A stretch of 49,685 bases of DNA, taken from JADKIH01 sp031417555 (lineage in GTDB: Bacteria; Bacteroidota; Bacteroidia; AKYH767-A; 2013-40CM-41-45). This document shows, piece by piece, positions 27,871 to 37,010 of this stretch; the stretch's first letter is position 1; every line of letters starts with the position of its first letter. The stretch covers positions 1 to 49,685 of the forward strand of contig JANOVV010000092.1 of assembly GCA_031417555.1 (NCBI GenBank), read 5' to 3'. The translations under genes were made by a program, and so were the position numbers. The notes under the pieces are model-generated. The model had not been told where the DNA came from and ran no database searches. It saw only the letters and a list, made by a program, of their open reading frames with translations.

Positions 27871-28518
27871 ATGCGGTTCTTTATTTTATTTTTTTCTTTA
27901 TTTTCATCTATATTTTATTCAAACGCCCAAGTTGTTTTGAAATCATTCTGGCAATTGAGCTGCCCTGAAAAATACTGGGTAGTTACACACCCATTTGTTG
28001 CCCATAAAGTTTTGGCTCTAACTAAAGAAGCAATAATAGCCGGACATGAAATGAAACAAGATACATTATTTGATGGCGATGAATCAGGCGGGCAAGTTGA
28101 TGCTTTTCGTCATTCCTATTGGATGGCATTACTATCTCAAAAGATTAGTCAGAAAAAAGCAGGATCATTAGGAAAGGCGCATGAAAAAGGAAATTACAGG
28201 AAATATAAAAAAGGAAAAACTGAAGAAAAATTAATTATACCGGATTCAATATCTGGCGTGATGGATTTATTTAATAACAATATAGGAATTATGATCGGTT
28301 TACAAAATCAAAAATTGAGTTGTGATAGCTTAAAAACAGTTATTAAAACAGCCATTCTTGAAGGCAAAATGAAAATAATATCTAAAAACTTCAAAGGTTT
28401 TTTTCTAGACTGTAATGGGAATGTCATTGAGCAAAAATCATTATTAAATAGCTGGAATAACCCCAAATGCCTTATACCATCTAATATCCGTAGTAAGAAT
28501 ATATATTCTCGCAATTAA
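27871..28518 (+). CDS. DUF6973-like exported protein
   Basis: 215 aa from the ATG at 27871, which starts a clean signal peptide (RFFILFFSLFSSIFYSNAQ); 17 more residues upstream in frame are unlikely. The mature part has the DUF6973-like pattern GGQVDAFRHSYWMALLSQ, then GKAHEKGNY and MDLFNNNIGIMIG. The conserved Asp, His and Asn residues there could form a metal or catalytic site, but the family has no known activity that I can name. It is divergent from the PDZ-M28 gene, with 121 bp between the starts. No operon partner is evident. Confidence 0.75.
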   Translation: MRFFILFFSLFSSIFYSNAQVVLKSFWQLSCPEKYWVVTHPFVAHKVLALTKEAIIAGHEMKQDTLFDGDESGGQVDAFRHSYWMALLSQKISQKKAGSLGKAHEKGNYRKYKKGKTEEKLIIPDSISGVMDLFNNNIGIMIGLQNQKLSCDSLKTVIKTAILEGKMKIISKNFKGFFLDCNGNVIEQKSLLNSWNNPKCLIPSNIRSKNIYSRN

Positions 28519-28630
28519 TCAATATTGAAAATTTTTGATTCTTTCCGGATATCTACCGGGATAGATTCTTGTTTTAGTATATTGCTTTTTACTGCATTTT
28601 TCTTATTTTTACCCAACAACAAAAATAACT

Positions 28631-29938
28631 ATGAAATACTTTCCGATCGACAAAAACTTATTTATCGAGAACAGAAAAAAATTTACATCTCATTTGCTTT
28701 CTGATTCAATTGCAATATTTCATTCGAACGATGAAATGCCGCGTAATGGAGATCAAAATTATCCATTCCGGCAACAGTCCGATCTATTTTGGCTTACTGG
28801 AATTGATCAGGAACAAACCGTCTTAATAATTTCACCTAATCATCCATTACCTGAATATCGTGAAATTCTTTTTTTAAGAAAAACGAACGAACATATTGCA
28901 GTTTGGGAAGGGCACAAATACACAAAAGAGGAAGCTCGTTCTGCAAGTGGGATTCAGAATATATACTGGACCGACGATCTGAATGCTATGATGCCGGTGC
29001 TTATGCATCATTCCTCAACCGTCTACATCAATCTTAATGAGAACGATCGATTCGTTACTGAAGTTATTTATCGTGATGAAAGAAAAGCGAATGAAATTAA
29101 AAGTAAATATCCGAATCATCGATATGAACGATCAGGCACAATAATGGCAAAGCTGAGAGCAATTAAATCAGAAACTGAAGTTAAACTTATTAGTCAGGCT
29201 TGCGAAATAACAAATAAAGCTTTTAAGAGAGTTTTGCAAATCACACGTCCGGGTATAATGGAATATGAAATAGAAGCGGAGATTATTCATTCATTCATTC
29301 GTAACCGGGCCAGCGGTCATGCTTATTATCCGATTATTGCCAGCGGTGCCAGTGCCTGTGTTTTGCATTATAATGAAAACAATAAAGAATGTAAAGACGG
29401 TGAAGTTATTCTTATGGATTTCGGTGCAGAGTATGCTAATTATGCCGCAGATTTAACACGAAGCATTCCTGTGAATGGAAAATTTACTTCACGTCAACGT
29501 GATGTTTATAATGCAGTACTTCGAGTTATGCGGGCTGCAACGAAAATGTTAGTTGTTGGAATTACCATTCCTAAATACCAGGAAGAAGTAGGAAAAATAA
29601 TGGAGCAGGAGTTGATAGGATTAAAACTTATAGATAAATCAGAGGTTTCAAAACAAGATCCAAAGCAACCACTTTATAAAAAGTATTTTATGCATGGGAC
29701 ATCACATTTTTTAGGACTGGATGTTCACGATATTGGAAATCGTTATCTTCCTATTCAGGCAGGGATGGTCTTTACCTGTGAGCCCGGAATTTATATTCCT
29801 GAAGAAGGTTTGGGTATAAGAATTGAAAATGATATTTTAATTACCGAAAAAGGTCCGATTGATTTAATGGCTTCTATTCCCATTGAAGTTGACGAAATAG
29901 AAGAGCTAATGGCACGTCAGAATGTTGCAGTAAATTAA
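28631..29938 (+). CDS. pepP: Xaa-Pro aminopeptidase (M24B)
   Basis: 435 aa. It removes an N-terminal residue preceding proline. An aminopeptidase P N-terminal domain (about 5-145, with FPFRQQSDLFWLTG-like text) precedes the pita-bread fold. The two-metal site is complete: MDFGAEY (Asp), AADLTRS (Asp), HGTSHFLGLDVHD (His), CEPGIYIP (Glu) and GIRIENDI (Glu). There is no signal peptide, so it is cytoplasmic. It is monocistronic by position, with a 112-bp upstream gap and a 321-bp downstream gap. Confidence 0.94.
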   Translation: MKYFPIDKNLFIENRKKFTSHLLSDSIAIFHSNDEMPRNGDQNYPFRQQSDLFWLTGIDQEQTVLIISPNHPLPEYREILFLRKTNEHIAVWEGHKYTKEEARSASGIQNIYWTDDLNAMMPVLMHHSSTVYINLNENDRFVTEVIYRDERKANEIKSKYPNHRYERSGTIMAKLRAIKSETEVKLISQACEITNKAFKRVLQITRPGIMEYEIEAEIIHSFIRNRASGHAYYPIIASGASACVLHYNENNKECKDGEVILMDFGAEYANYAADLTRSIPVNGKFTSRQRDVYNAVLRVMRAATKMLVVGITIPKYQEEVGKIMEQELIGLKLIDKSEVSKQDPKQPLYKKYFMHGTSHFLGLDVHDIGNRYLPIQAGMVFTCEPGIYIPEEGLGIRIENDILITEKGPIDLMASIPIEVDEIEELMARQNVAVN

Positions 29939-29948
29939 TTTGGGAAAA

Positions 29949-30047
29949 ATGATTTGTAAAATTATTAAAGGTAAAAACAAAACGAAGAATTTATTTTCGT
30001 TATTTTTATTTCTTGCTATGTTTTTTAATTATTCCACTAAAGCATAA
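29949..30047 (+). pseudogene. Possible remnant of an exported protein (signal peptide only)
   Basis: The 321-bp gap between pepP and the YitT gene holds a 32-codon frame with a basic start, a hydrophobic stretch (LFSLFLFLAMFF) and an Ala just before the stop, the shape of a signal peptide with nothing after it. The following bases, near 30108-30145, are unusually GC-rich for the gap and could be decayed coding sequence. Alternatively this is a chance frame or a small hydrophobic peptide. Apart from this I see no feature in 29939-30259. Confidence 0.3.
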
Positions 30048-30259
30048 GGAAATTAAGATGTTTTTTTATTTTTAATATAATACAAAATTTTATTTTTCAA
30101 AAAATAACAGCGCTGAGATTTCTGAGTCACCGGCACCTGCAATAACAATTTATTTTCCACGAACTGATTTATCAACTTATTAAAATAAATCATTTATAAG
30201 TATCAGCAGAGAATATTGGATTTTAATTCTTCGAAACATTTCATTTAAATATATTTCTA

Positions 30260-31225
30260 ATGAACCCTTTATTTCAAACAATTTTTATTCAATACTTAGG
30301 TCGTCAGGCAAAAAAACAAGGAGTCAAACAATTTTCTCCAACACCAAAGGATTTTAAAGTTTTTAGTATACATGTACGAACGCAATTGATTCATGGAATA
30401 CTTATAATTTTTGGAATGCTTTCTGCTGGACTGGGACTAAAAGGCTTTCTTCTACCAAATGGATTTATTGATGGAGGCGTTACAGGAATTTCACTTTTGA
30501 TAGCGGAAATAACCGGTTTCAGCTTGCCGGCCTTAATCATTTTGATAAACCTTCCCTTTATTTGGCTTGGTTATCGTCAGATCAATAAAATATTTGCTTT
30601 TAAGACTCTTGTTGCAATTATCGGGCTTGCACTTTGTATAATTTTCATTCCCTATCCTGTAATTACTTCTGATAAACTACTCGTCGCAGTTTTTGGGGGA
30701 TTTTTTCTTGGTGCCGGTATTGGCCTGGCAGTCAGAGGAGGCAGCGTTATCGATGGAACTGAAATATTAGCATTAAGCCTGACAAAAAAATCTACTCTCT
30801 CAATTGGCGACTTAATATTAATTATTAATATAATTATCTTTACCGTCGCTGCATTTTTATTATCGTTTGAAAGGGCATTATATTCTATACTTACATATCT
30901 TTCTGCAGCAAAAACGGTTGATTATTTAATTTCCGGCATCGAAGAATATACAGGCGTTACAATAATTTCAAACTTAAGTGAAGAGATTCGAAAAATGATT
31001 ACGAATAAACTTGGTAGAGGAGTAACTATTTATAAAGGTAAAAGTGGATATGGCTCACATGGTCATAATCTTAAAGAAACGGACATCTTATTTTCAGTAA
31101 TGACCAGACTCGAAATCGCATCATTAAAAGCTGAAATAGAGAAAATAGATGAGAATGCTTTTGTAATTACTCATAGTATTAAAGATACTAAAGGAGGAAT
31201 GATCAAAAAAAGATCCTTACAATAG
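30260..31225 (+). CDS. YitT family membrane protein
   Basis: 321 aa. A cytoplasmic N-terminus of about 45 residues is followed by about five to six membrane helices (from RTQLIHGILIIFGMLSAGLG to FTVAAFLLSFERAL) with the family phrases LPNGFIDGGVTGISLL and RGGSVIDGTEILAL. The C-terminal 90 residues are a DUF2179 domain (VTIISNLSEEIRKMI onward). The family is widespread and its transport role is unproven. The N-terminal tail is longer than in typical YitT. It is followed by a DinB-like gene 64 bp downstream on the same strand. Confidence 0.9.
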   Translation: MNPLFQTIFIQYLGRQAKKQGVKQFSPTPKDFKVFSIHVRTQLIHGILIIFGMLSAGLGLKGFLLPNGFIDGGVTGISLLIAEITGFSLPALIILINLPFIWLGYRQINKIFAFKTLVAIIGLALCIIFIPYPVITSDKLLVAVFGGFFLGAGIGLAVRGGSVIDGTEILALSLTKKSTLSIGDLILIINIIIFTVAAFLLSFERALYSILTYLSAAKTVDYLISGIEEYTGVTIISNLSEEIRKMITNKLGRGVTIYKGKSGYGSHGHNLKETDILFSVMTRLEIASLKAEIEKIDENAFVITHSIKDTKGGMIKKRSLQ

Positions 31226-31289
31226 GCGAAAAGGATAATATATTTATTAGATTTTTTTAACTGTCAAGAACCCTTAAACAATTGGAAAT

Positions 31290-31778
31290 ATGAAAATCCT
31301 CCAAAGATATTTAGCATTTAATTTCTGGGCGAACGAACTATTACTTTCAGTAATTTCTAAGGAGTTAAAGGATGATTTACTTGATAAGGAAATTGTTAGT
31401 AGTTTTCCATCTTTGAGAAAAACCATTTACCATCTTTGGGATGCAGAATTTATCTGGCTTAAACGACTTAAAGGTGAATCATTAAACGATTGGCCGAGTA
31501 AAAATTTTAATGGAACATTTTCTGAAGCAAAAGAAAAAATCCTTTTGAATGATAAATTATTTATTGATTTTGTTGAAAGATTAAATGACGAAAAATTATC
31601 TGAATCATTTTCCTATAAAAACATTGAAGGAAAATCTTTTTCAAATCCAAGGTGGGAATCTGTACATCATTGTATGAATCATAGCACATATCATCGTGGT
31701 CAGATTGTTACAATGTTACGACAACTTGGTATTACAAATATTCCATCAACTGATTTTATTTCCTTTTGTCGAAAATGA
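31290..31778 (+). CDS. DinB family protein
   Basis: 162 aa. The four-helix DinB/YfiT fold is suggested by the start RYLAFNFWANELLL. The three-His metal site is also recognisable: His in TIYHLWDAEFIW (about residue 48), His near 129 in VHHCMNHS, and His in STYHRGQIV (about 136). Members of this superfamily are metal-dependent thiol transferases (for example bacillithiol S-transferases) or unknown. No thiol-synthesis genes are nearby, so the substrate is open. Full length, with a normal ATG. Confidence 0.88.
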   Translation: MKILQRYLAFNFWANELLLSVISKELKDDLLDKEIVSSFPSLRKTIYHLWDAEFIWLKRLKGESLNDWPSKNFNGTFSEAKEKILLNDKLFIDFVERLNDEKLSESFSYKNIEGKSFSNPRWESVHHCMNHSTYHRGQIVTMLRQLGITNIPSTDFISFCRK

Positions 31779-31912
31779 ACGAAGTGAACCCCAAGCGCAA
31801 TAGTTGAAATTCCTTCATATAATTCACTTTCCTTCTATTTGGTTTTTATATTTTCCAATTCACAAGGTTTATACACTTTTAAATCGTACATTAGTAATCT
31901 AAACCTTTTAAA

Positions 31913-32098
31913 ATGAAAAGAGAAAATATAGAGACCGGTTGGGTTGACATTTCAGAAAAGCTTATTAACCGTTTTCCAAAGTTGAGAAAGATTAATATGG
32001 ATTTTATTAAAGGGAAAGAAGAAGAATTACTATCAAGAATTGAAATGAGGCTAGAAAAATCCCGTGCTGAATTGCTAACATTAATAGATACACTCTAA
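31913..32098 (+). CDS. Small CsbD-like protein
   Basis: 61 aa, charged and without signal peptide. The pattern W-x-DISEKLINRFPKL followed by I-x-GKEEELLSRIEMRL and K-S-R-x-EL matches the layout of CsbD-like stress proteins of this phylum (W, then FxxLxxxD, then GKEEExLxRxxxxLxK). CsbD proteins accumulate under general stress; their molecular role is unknown. It stands alone between the DinB gene and the MFS gene. The similarity is from memory of the family and rests on few residues. Confidence 0.6.
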   Translation: MKRENIETGWVDISEKLINRFPKLRKINMDFIKGKEEELLSRIEMRLEKSRAELLTLIDTL

Positions 32099-32259
32099 AC
32101 TATTTTCAATTTTTTTTCATAATTCAGATAAATTAATTTATTTATTATTTCCGGTTACTAAAGGAAATTTTTATCCTTTGCATTTAGCATATTGCCTTTA
32201 TATGTAATTTTAATTACGATTATATAGATCATTGGATCAACGTAACGATTATTTATTAT

Positions 32260-33468
32260 TTATGCAAGCATCGGTGGTTCAAGTATCTTGTAAACTTTCG
32301 GAACAACCAACCACATTCCGCACAATGTAATTATTGAAAGTATTCCCATTACCCACCACAATACATTAAAACCAAAATGTGTTACTATTCTTGTTCCAAT
32401 TATAGGCGCTAGAACAAAAGCCGCAGACCAGGCTGTTGAATAGATACCGGTAAATATGCCGCGATTACTAGAGTCTGCTTGTGAAACGGCAACTGTCATC
32501 ATAAAGGGCATTGCAAAAATTTCTGAAAAACTTAGAATAATCATTGAGAGGATTAATACATATCCGGAATGAAAAAAATTAAGCATAACCAATCCTATTC
32601 CACTTAATATGACTCCGACAATAATAATTTTTTTAGGATGTACTGCATTCTCCAATTTAAATACGAGCATCATTTCAAAAAGAAATACAATAAGTCCGTT
32701 TAAAGCAATCAGATATCCCGTTTGTTTTTTCAATAAATGATGAACCTGATCATAATACAAAGGCAGGGTACAAAATAACTGGAAAAATATAATAGCATAA
32801 AACATGCAAAGGATAAGAAAAAGAATAAATGATTTACTTCGAAGCGGTGAAGGTGTTGTAGTCGTGCTCTTTTTCGAATATCTGGCAGCTTTAATTTTTT
32901 TATGAAAATAAATATACAAAACAATTCCTGCCGCTATGCTGGTAATTCCATCACCAACAAAAATCAGTTGAAAAGAATATCCGGCAAGAATTCCTGCCGC
33001 AGCCGGACCAATTCCTGCACCCAGATTAATTGCCATACGGATCAATGAAAATGAACGGGTAATGTTTTCTGCTTTTGCGAACGAGCTTATAGCGGCTGAT
33101 AAGGCCGGACGAAGAAGATCCAGTAAGGAACTGGTGATTAACATTCCAATACAAAGAGCTTCAAAACTTGTAAGCCAAGCTAAACAAACACAAGACAAAC
33201 CGCCAAGTACAAGACTGGCAAGTTGCACACTGAAATAACCGAACCGGTCACTTAGCCATCCTCCACTGTATGAACCAATCATACTTCCGAGACCAAAGAA
33301 AGCAGAAATTATTCCTGCTTGAGCAACAGTAAAATTTAGGGCACTTGTAAGATAAATTGTTAGAAATGGAAGAACCATCATTCCGCTTCTATTAACAAGC
33401 GTAACAAAAGCTAATATCCAGGTCTCACGGGAAAGTCCACTGTATGATTTGCGAAGAAGATTTAACAT
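32260..33468 (-). CDS. MFS transporter
   Basis: 402 aa with about 12 membrane helices. The N-terminal half has the MFS loop 2-3 motif form GGWLSDRFGY at about 69-78, and the long central loop (KKIKAARYSKKS) is typical. It could be a drug or metabolite exporter; nothing specifies the substrate. The start codon is six bases from a 14-bp perfect palindrome, a possible operator. A decayed partial copy of this gene lies 4.5 kb away at 36789-36921, on the other side of the PorU-like gene. Confidence 0.9.
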   Translation of the reverse strand: MLNLLRKSYSGLSRETWILAFVTLVNRSGMMVLPFLTIYLTSALNFTVAQAGIISAFFGLGSMIGSYSGGWLSDRFGYFSVQLASLVLGGLSCVCLAWLTSFEALCIGMLITSSLLDLLRPALSAAISSFAKAENITRSFSLIRMAINLGAGIGPAAAGILAGYSFQLIFVGDGITSIAAGIVLYIYFHKKIKAARYSKKSTTTTPSPLRSKSFILFLILCMFYAIIFFQLFCTLPLYYDQVHHLLKKQTGYLIALNGLIVFLFEMMLVFKLENAVHPKKIIIVGVILSGIGLVMLNFFHSGYVLILSMIILSFSEIFAMPFMMTVAVSQADSSNRGIFTGIYSTAWSAAFVLAPIIGTRIVTHFGFNVLWWVMGILSIITLCGMWLVVPKVYKILEPPMLA

Positions 33469-33473
33469 CAGTC

Positions 33474-33487
33474 TTGCAATATTGCAA
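33474..33487. promoter_or_regulatory. 14-bp perfect palindrome before the MFS start
   Basis: TTGCAATATTGCAA is self-complementary and ends six bases from the MFS start codon. TTTG (minus strand, near 33503-33506) lies upstream and could be a -33 box. The position suits a repressor site. The same palindrome is intact at 36885-36898 in the fossil copy. Confidence 0.55.
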
Positions 33488-33593
33488 TTAATAAATGCTT
33501 AGACAAATAAAATTTTTAAATGCAATTTCAGTTTAATAGGTAAAGTTTTTTATTTTAATTCCTACTATACAATATGCTCATCTGTACTCATGA

Positions 33594-36500
33594 TCAATCG
33601 AAAATGAGCCTTCCTGTTGAAAGAACTTGATTCCTTTTATTAGTCAACCGGTAAATATAGACTCCAGGAGCAACAGAACCCCGATGAACTATAAAATGAG
33701 ATGAGCAAACATTTATGTCAATTAATTTTTTCCCAACTATAGTAAATAGGGAAAACACGAAATCATTTTTGGATGTTTCATTATTCAACTGTACCTCGAA
33801 TTTATCATGTACAGGATTAGGTAAAACGATCAAATTAATTTTTTCATTCAGTTCAGCTATTCTTGATGTAAAATTCCGATAAATAAATTTATTATAACAT
33901 CCAAATCCATCTGTAGAAGTTGATTGAGAATAAAAATTCATGCGCCCAATCCCCGATCCTGAATCAATATCATTTGGTAAATTTAAAGTCGCAGCAAATT
34001 CTCCGTTAACGACAGGGTAGGTAATACTTAAAAGGGTATCATCGTATTGATAAAAAGGTGCAGCTATGCTAATATTAAATAAAGTATCATTGGCGAGTGT
34101 ATAATGCAATGTTGCCTGATCATAGAGTACTATGTCTACAGTTCCATTGAATGAAGCTAAAGCAGTCCCAATATCATCTTCGATCCTTCCTTGAATTGAA
34201 AGCGATTGCCCCGGAAGTAATGTATCCAGAGTTGTAGAAACCGGTGAACCATTAAACATTGATAACACAACATTATAAGTTGGAATATTTAATCTGATTG
34301 CCGGATCTCCAAGTAGGCAAAAAGGCACCACGTAGGGATCGAATTTCGATTGTTTCGTTTTCTTTAAAACATCACCAATCATCAACCCTTGTCCGTTTTC
34401 TCTTTGAAGAAGATATTTATGTAAGATCCTGCTGAAGGAATAATTAGACGAAGAGAAACCGCTGCGAGTAGCTCCGATAGAAGCAATTCCGGCACTTGAA
34501 CTGCCTAAAGCAACTATCTGTCCGCAGGATCGTTGACTTGGATTGTCAAACATATTCCATTCGGCAGTAATTGCTAAATAAAAGGGTAACCGATATATAT
34601 TCGTAGCATTCATCAACGATAGTGAGTCAAGGACACGTTCACTCGCCCAGTTAAGAGCCGAGCCATGCCCGACATATTCTATAACAAGACTACCCTGATC
34701 GATGTTCGTAGTTATGTCATTTTTCGCTATCGGATATCTTGCTCCACCACTTAAGCTGTCAGTTTGTTGCACATAAGCATCTAAGTAAATTTTACGAAAA
34801 TTGTAAACGCATCGGGCACTATCAAGAGAGTCAACGATATGTTCCATCTGTTTAAAGTGAATATTGTTATCCTGATCGTCTGCAACTGCAATAACTTTAG
34901 TTCTCCATCCACCAAAAGATGTTGGGGAAGAATAGTTCATAATCTTATTAATTACCATTGCATCCCCACTGTTTGTAGCGGGAATTCTTCCGATTGCAAT
35001 ATCAACGGTATCATTAAACTTATCGCTATCCCAAGGATTAAGGAGCCCATAAAAATCATCGGTGCAGTAAGAAGTTAAAAAGATTAACGATTGGTCGGAT
35101 TCATAAGTTGGAATAATGTCATGAGATATTCCTGAATGATTTTTGTAATCATAATCGCCGCCCCCGAATAATAATAAGTATTTAAGGGTGTCATTGGAGA
35201 GAAGTGCATTATAATAAACCTGTCTGATAAAGTCGCGGATACCAACAATATCCTTGGTGCCGGTTGAATATTCATTATAAATTTTACTTACAGGGACTAC
35301 GATGCAACTTAGGCCATCATTTCTTTGATGAAATGAACATAAAGTATTCGCTTCGTTAACAAACTCATCGCCGGTAATAATTAACATTTTTGCAAAACCT
35401 ATTCCATGTAAATTTTGATTATCAATTCTGTAAAAAGAAAGAGGCTCATTTGCACTTCCGGTTTGATCATAGAGATATTCATGTAAAATATCACTTTGGG
35501 CATTGAATTTTATTGAATTACTTATGAAAGAGTAATCCTGAATAGTCACATTAATCGGATCGGTTATATCATAAATAGTAGCTGTTGATGAAGCATTATC
35601 TATTGTATAATTAGTAATGTTGCCAGCACCTACATTTCGCAAGTCCCGAAAATAAAATTTAGGTGAATAAACTTTTAAGTTACGAATAAAATTTAATTCA
35701 ATATAATCGAGCCAACCTTTTCCGGCCGTATCATTGCAACTATAGCTTATAAATAAATCTCCATTGATTACAGGTGGCTGAACCACTAAATCAAGTTTTC
35801 TAACCAATGCAGTTGAATCCTGAATGGAATTATTGATTCGTTTAATGTTAATCGATATATCGCTACTATTTGAAGTTAATGTAAACGTAGAACTGTCTGA
35901 ATAGGACCTTCCCAATAACTTTGAATGAAAGTATAAAGGTTCGGTTGTTACAATTTCACTAGTGTTAAATGAAAATAATCGTAAAGGTTGAAAATTTGAA
36001 TCAAACTGTTCTCCATACCATTCTTTTCCAGAGTGATAAAAATTAAAAATGTCGGTTTCATGAACATCGTGATCGGTAAAACTAATCGAAGTTGTATTAT
36101 TTGTAGACAAAGATGGGCTATTCAGTATTCGCTTACCAGAATGATTCAAAATTGTAAGAAAATAAAATGTAGTATCAGAATATATATTTTTTGTATGATA
36201 AAACAAATGCTGAAGTGAATCTGCTTTCCATTTTACCTGAGATTGACCGAAAAATTTAATTGAATCTCTCTGATCGAATGTTCCGTCTGCTTCACCAGTA
36301 ACTGTTATTGCGAGTTCCTGCAAATCATTAATGTGTAAAACATTATTTTTGACAGGGAGCATACCTGCCGAATTACCAAATATTGCAATGTTACGGGGAT
36401 CCATCGTTAAAGGGTTGAGTCCTGCAATAATCAAGTCGTTGCTTGTAAGGCAATATATTCCGTTTTCTATAATACCAATTTTTATCCAATCCCCTGTAGC

Positions 36501-36599
36501 CAAAAAAGAATTTTGACAATAACCTTCATATGTAAAACTCAGGATTGAAATAATTATTGAAATCGATGTTTTGATAAAAAACACATACCGTTTTTTCAT
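33594..36599 (-). CDS. T9SS-associated C25 (PorU-like) protein, catalytic Cys position is Ala
   Basis: 1001 aa. A signal peptide (to about residue 28) is followed by a beta-rich N-terminal domain. The C25 gingipain-type domain has YLLLFGGGDYDY, the catalytic His645 in EYVGHGSALNWASER, and the block where PorU proteins carry the nucleophile in a TATCEF-like motif. Here that block reads LAITAEWNMFDNP, so the Cys position is Ala679 (codon GCC). The C-terminal 75 residues form a type A T9SS sorting domain (VLPNPVHDKFEVQL ... GVYIYRL ... GRLIFD). PorU is the outer-membrane sortase that cuts the sorting domain and attaches cargo to lipopolysaccharide. This copy could be an inactive paralogue or scaffold. 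No other T9SS component genes are in the window. Confidence 0.85.
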   Translation of the reverse strand: MKKRYVFFIKTSISIIISILSFTYEGYCQNSFLATGDWIKIGIIENGIYCLTSNDLIIAGLNPLTMDPRNIAIFGNSAGMLPVKNNVLHINDLQELAITVTGEADGTFDQRDSIKFFGQSQVKWKADSLQHLFYHTKNIYSDTTFYFLTILNHSGKRILNSPSLSTNNTTSISFTDHDVHETDIFNFYHSGKEWYGEQFDSNFQPLRLFSFNTSEIVTTEPLYFHSKLLGRSYSDSSTFTLTSNSSDISINIKRINNSIQDSTALVRKLDLVVQPPVINGDLFISYSCNDTAGKGWLDYIELNFIRNLKVYSPKFYFRDLRNVGAGNITNYTIDNASSTATIYDITDPINVTIQDYSFISNSIKFNAQSDILHEYLYDQTGSANEPLSFYRIDNQNLHGIGFAKMLIITGDEFVNEANTLCSFHQRNDGLSCIVVPVSKIYNEYSTGTKDIVGIRDFIRQVYYNALLSNDTLKYLLLFGGGDYDYKNHSGISHDIIPTYESDQSLIFLTSYCTDDFYGLLNPWDSDKFNDTVDIAIGRIPATNSGDAMVINKIMNYSSPTSFGGWRTKVIAVADDQDNNIHFKQMEHIVDSLDSARCVYNFRKIYLDAYVQQTDSLSGGARYPIAKNDITTNIDQGSLVIEYVGHGSALNWASERVLDSLSLMNATNIYRLPFYLAITAEWNMFDNPSQRSCGQIVALGSSSAGIASIGATRSGFSSSNYSFSRILHKYLLQRENGQGLMIGDVLKKTKQSKFDPYVVPFCLLGDPAIRLNIPTYNVVLSMFNGSPVSTTLDTLLPGQSLSIQGRIEDDIGTALASFNGTVDIVLYDQATLHYTLANDTLFNISIAAPFYQYDDTLLSITYPVVNGEFAATLNLPNDIDSGSGIGRMNFYSQSTSTDGFGCYNKFIYRNFTSRIAELNEKINLIVLPNPVHDKFEVQLNNETSKNDFVFSLFTIVGKKLIDINVCSSHFIVHRGSVAPGVYIYRLTNKRNQVLSTGRLIFD

Positions 36600-36788
36600 A
36601 ATTAAAAATTTTACTTCAGTGACAGAGTTGTTAAAAGAAAGTTTAATAATCAGTAATATACAAAATATGTTAGTTCTATCATTGGCATTTTTAATTTAAT
36701 TTTTATTTTTTTGATACTTCGATCTATTTCTATTTAGTAGACCTTTTATTATTTTATTTGAGAAATCGTTCAAAATAAACCCAATTTA

Positions 36789-36921
36789 GTAAATATGCCA
36801 CGATTACTAGAGTCTGCTTGTGAAACGGCAAGTGTCATCATAAAGGGCATTGCAAAAATTTCCGAAGAAGATTTAACATCTGTCTTGCAATATTGCAATT
36901 AATAAATACCTAGACAAATAA
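36789..36921 (-). pseudogene. Fossil partial copy of the MFS transporter gene
   Basis: Within the 411-bp gap 36600-37010, bases 36789-36862 match 32450-32523 of the MFS gene almost exactly. Bases 36863-36921 match 33453-33511, its first codons plus upstream region. The roughly 930 bp between these blocks are missing, with a short CGAA/TGAA-like junction. The copy has the same orientation as the intact gene and keeps the upstream palindrome (36885-36898). It cannot encode a transporter. The rest of the gap is AT-rich with no gene that I can see. Confidence 0.85.
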
Positions 36922-37010
36922 TATAAATAAAATCAACATTTATTAGAGTAAGTAATAAAATATATTTATTGAACCGGTATTTGATGAAAATTTAAATATG
37001 GAAAATATTT

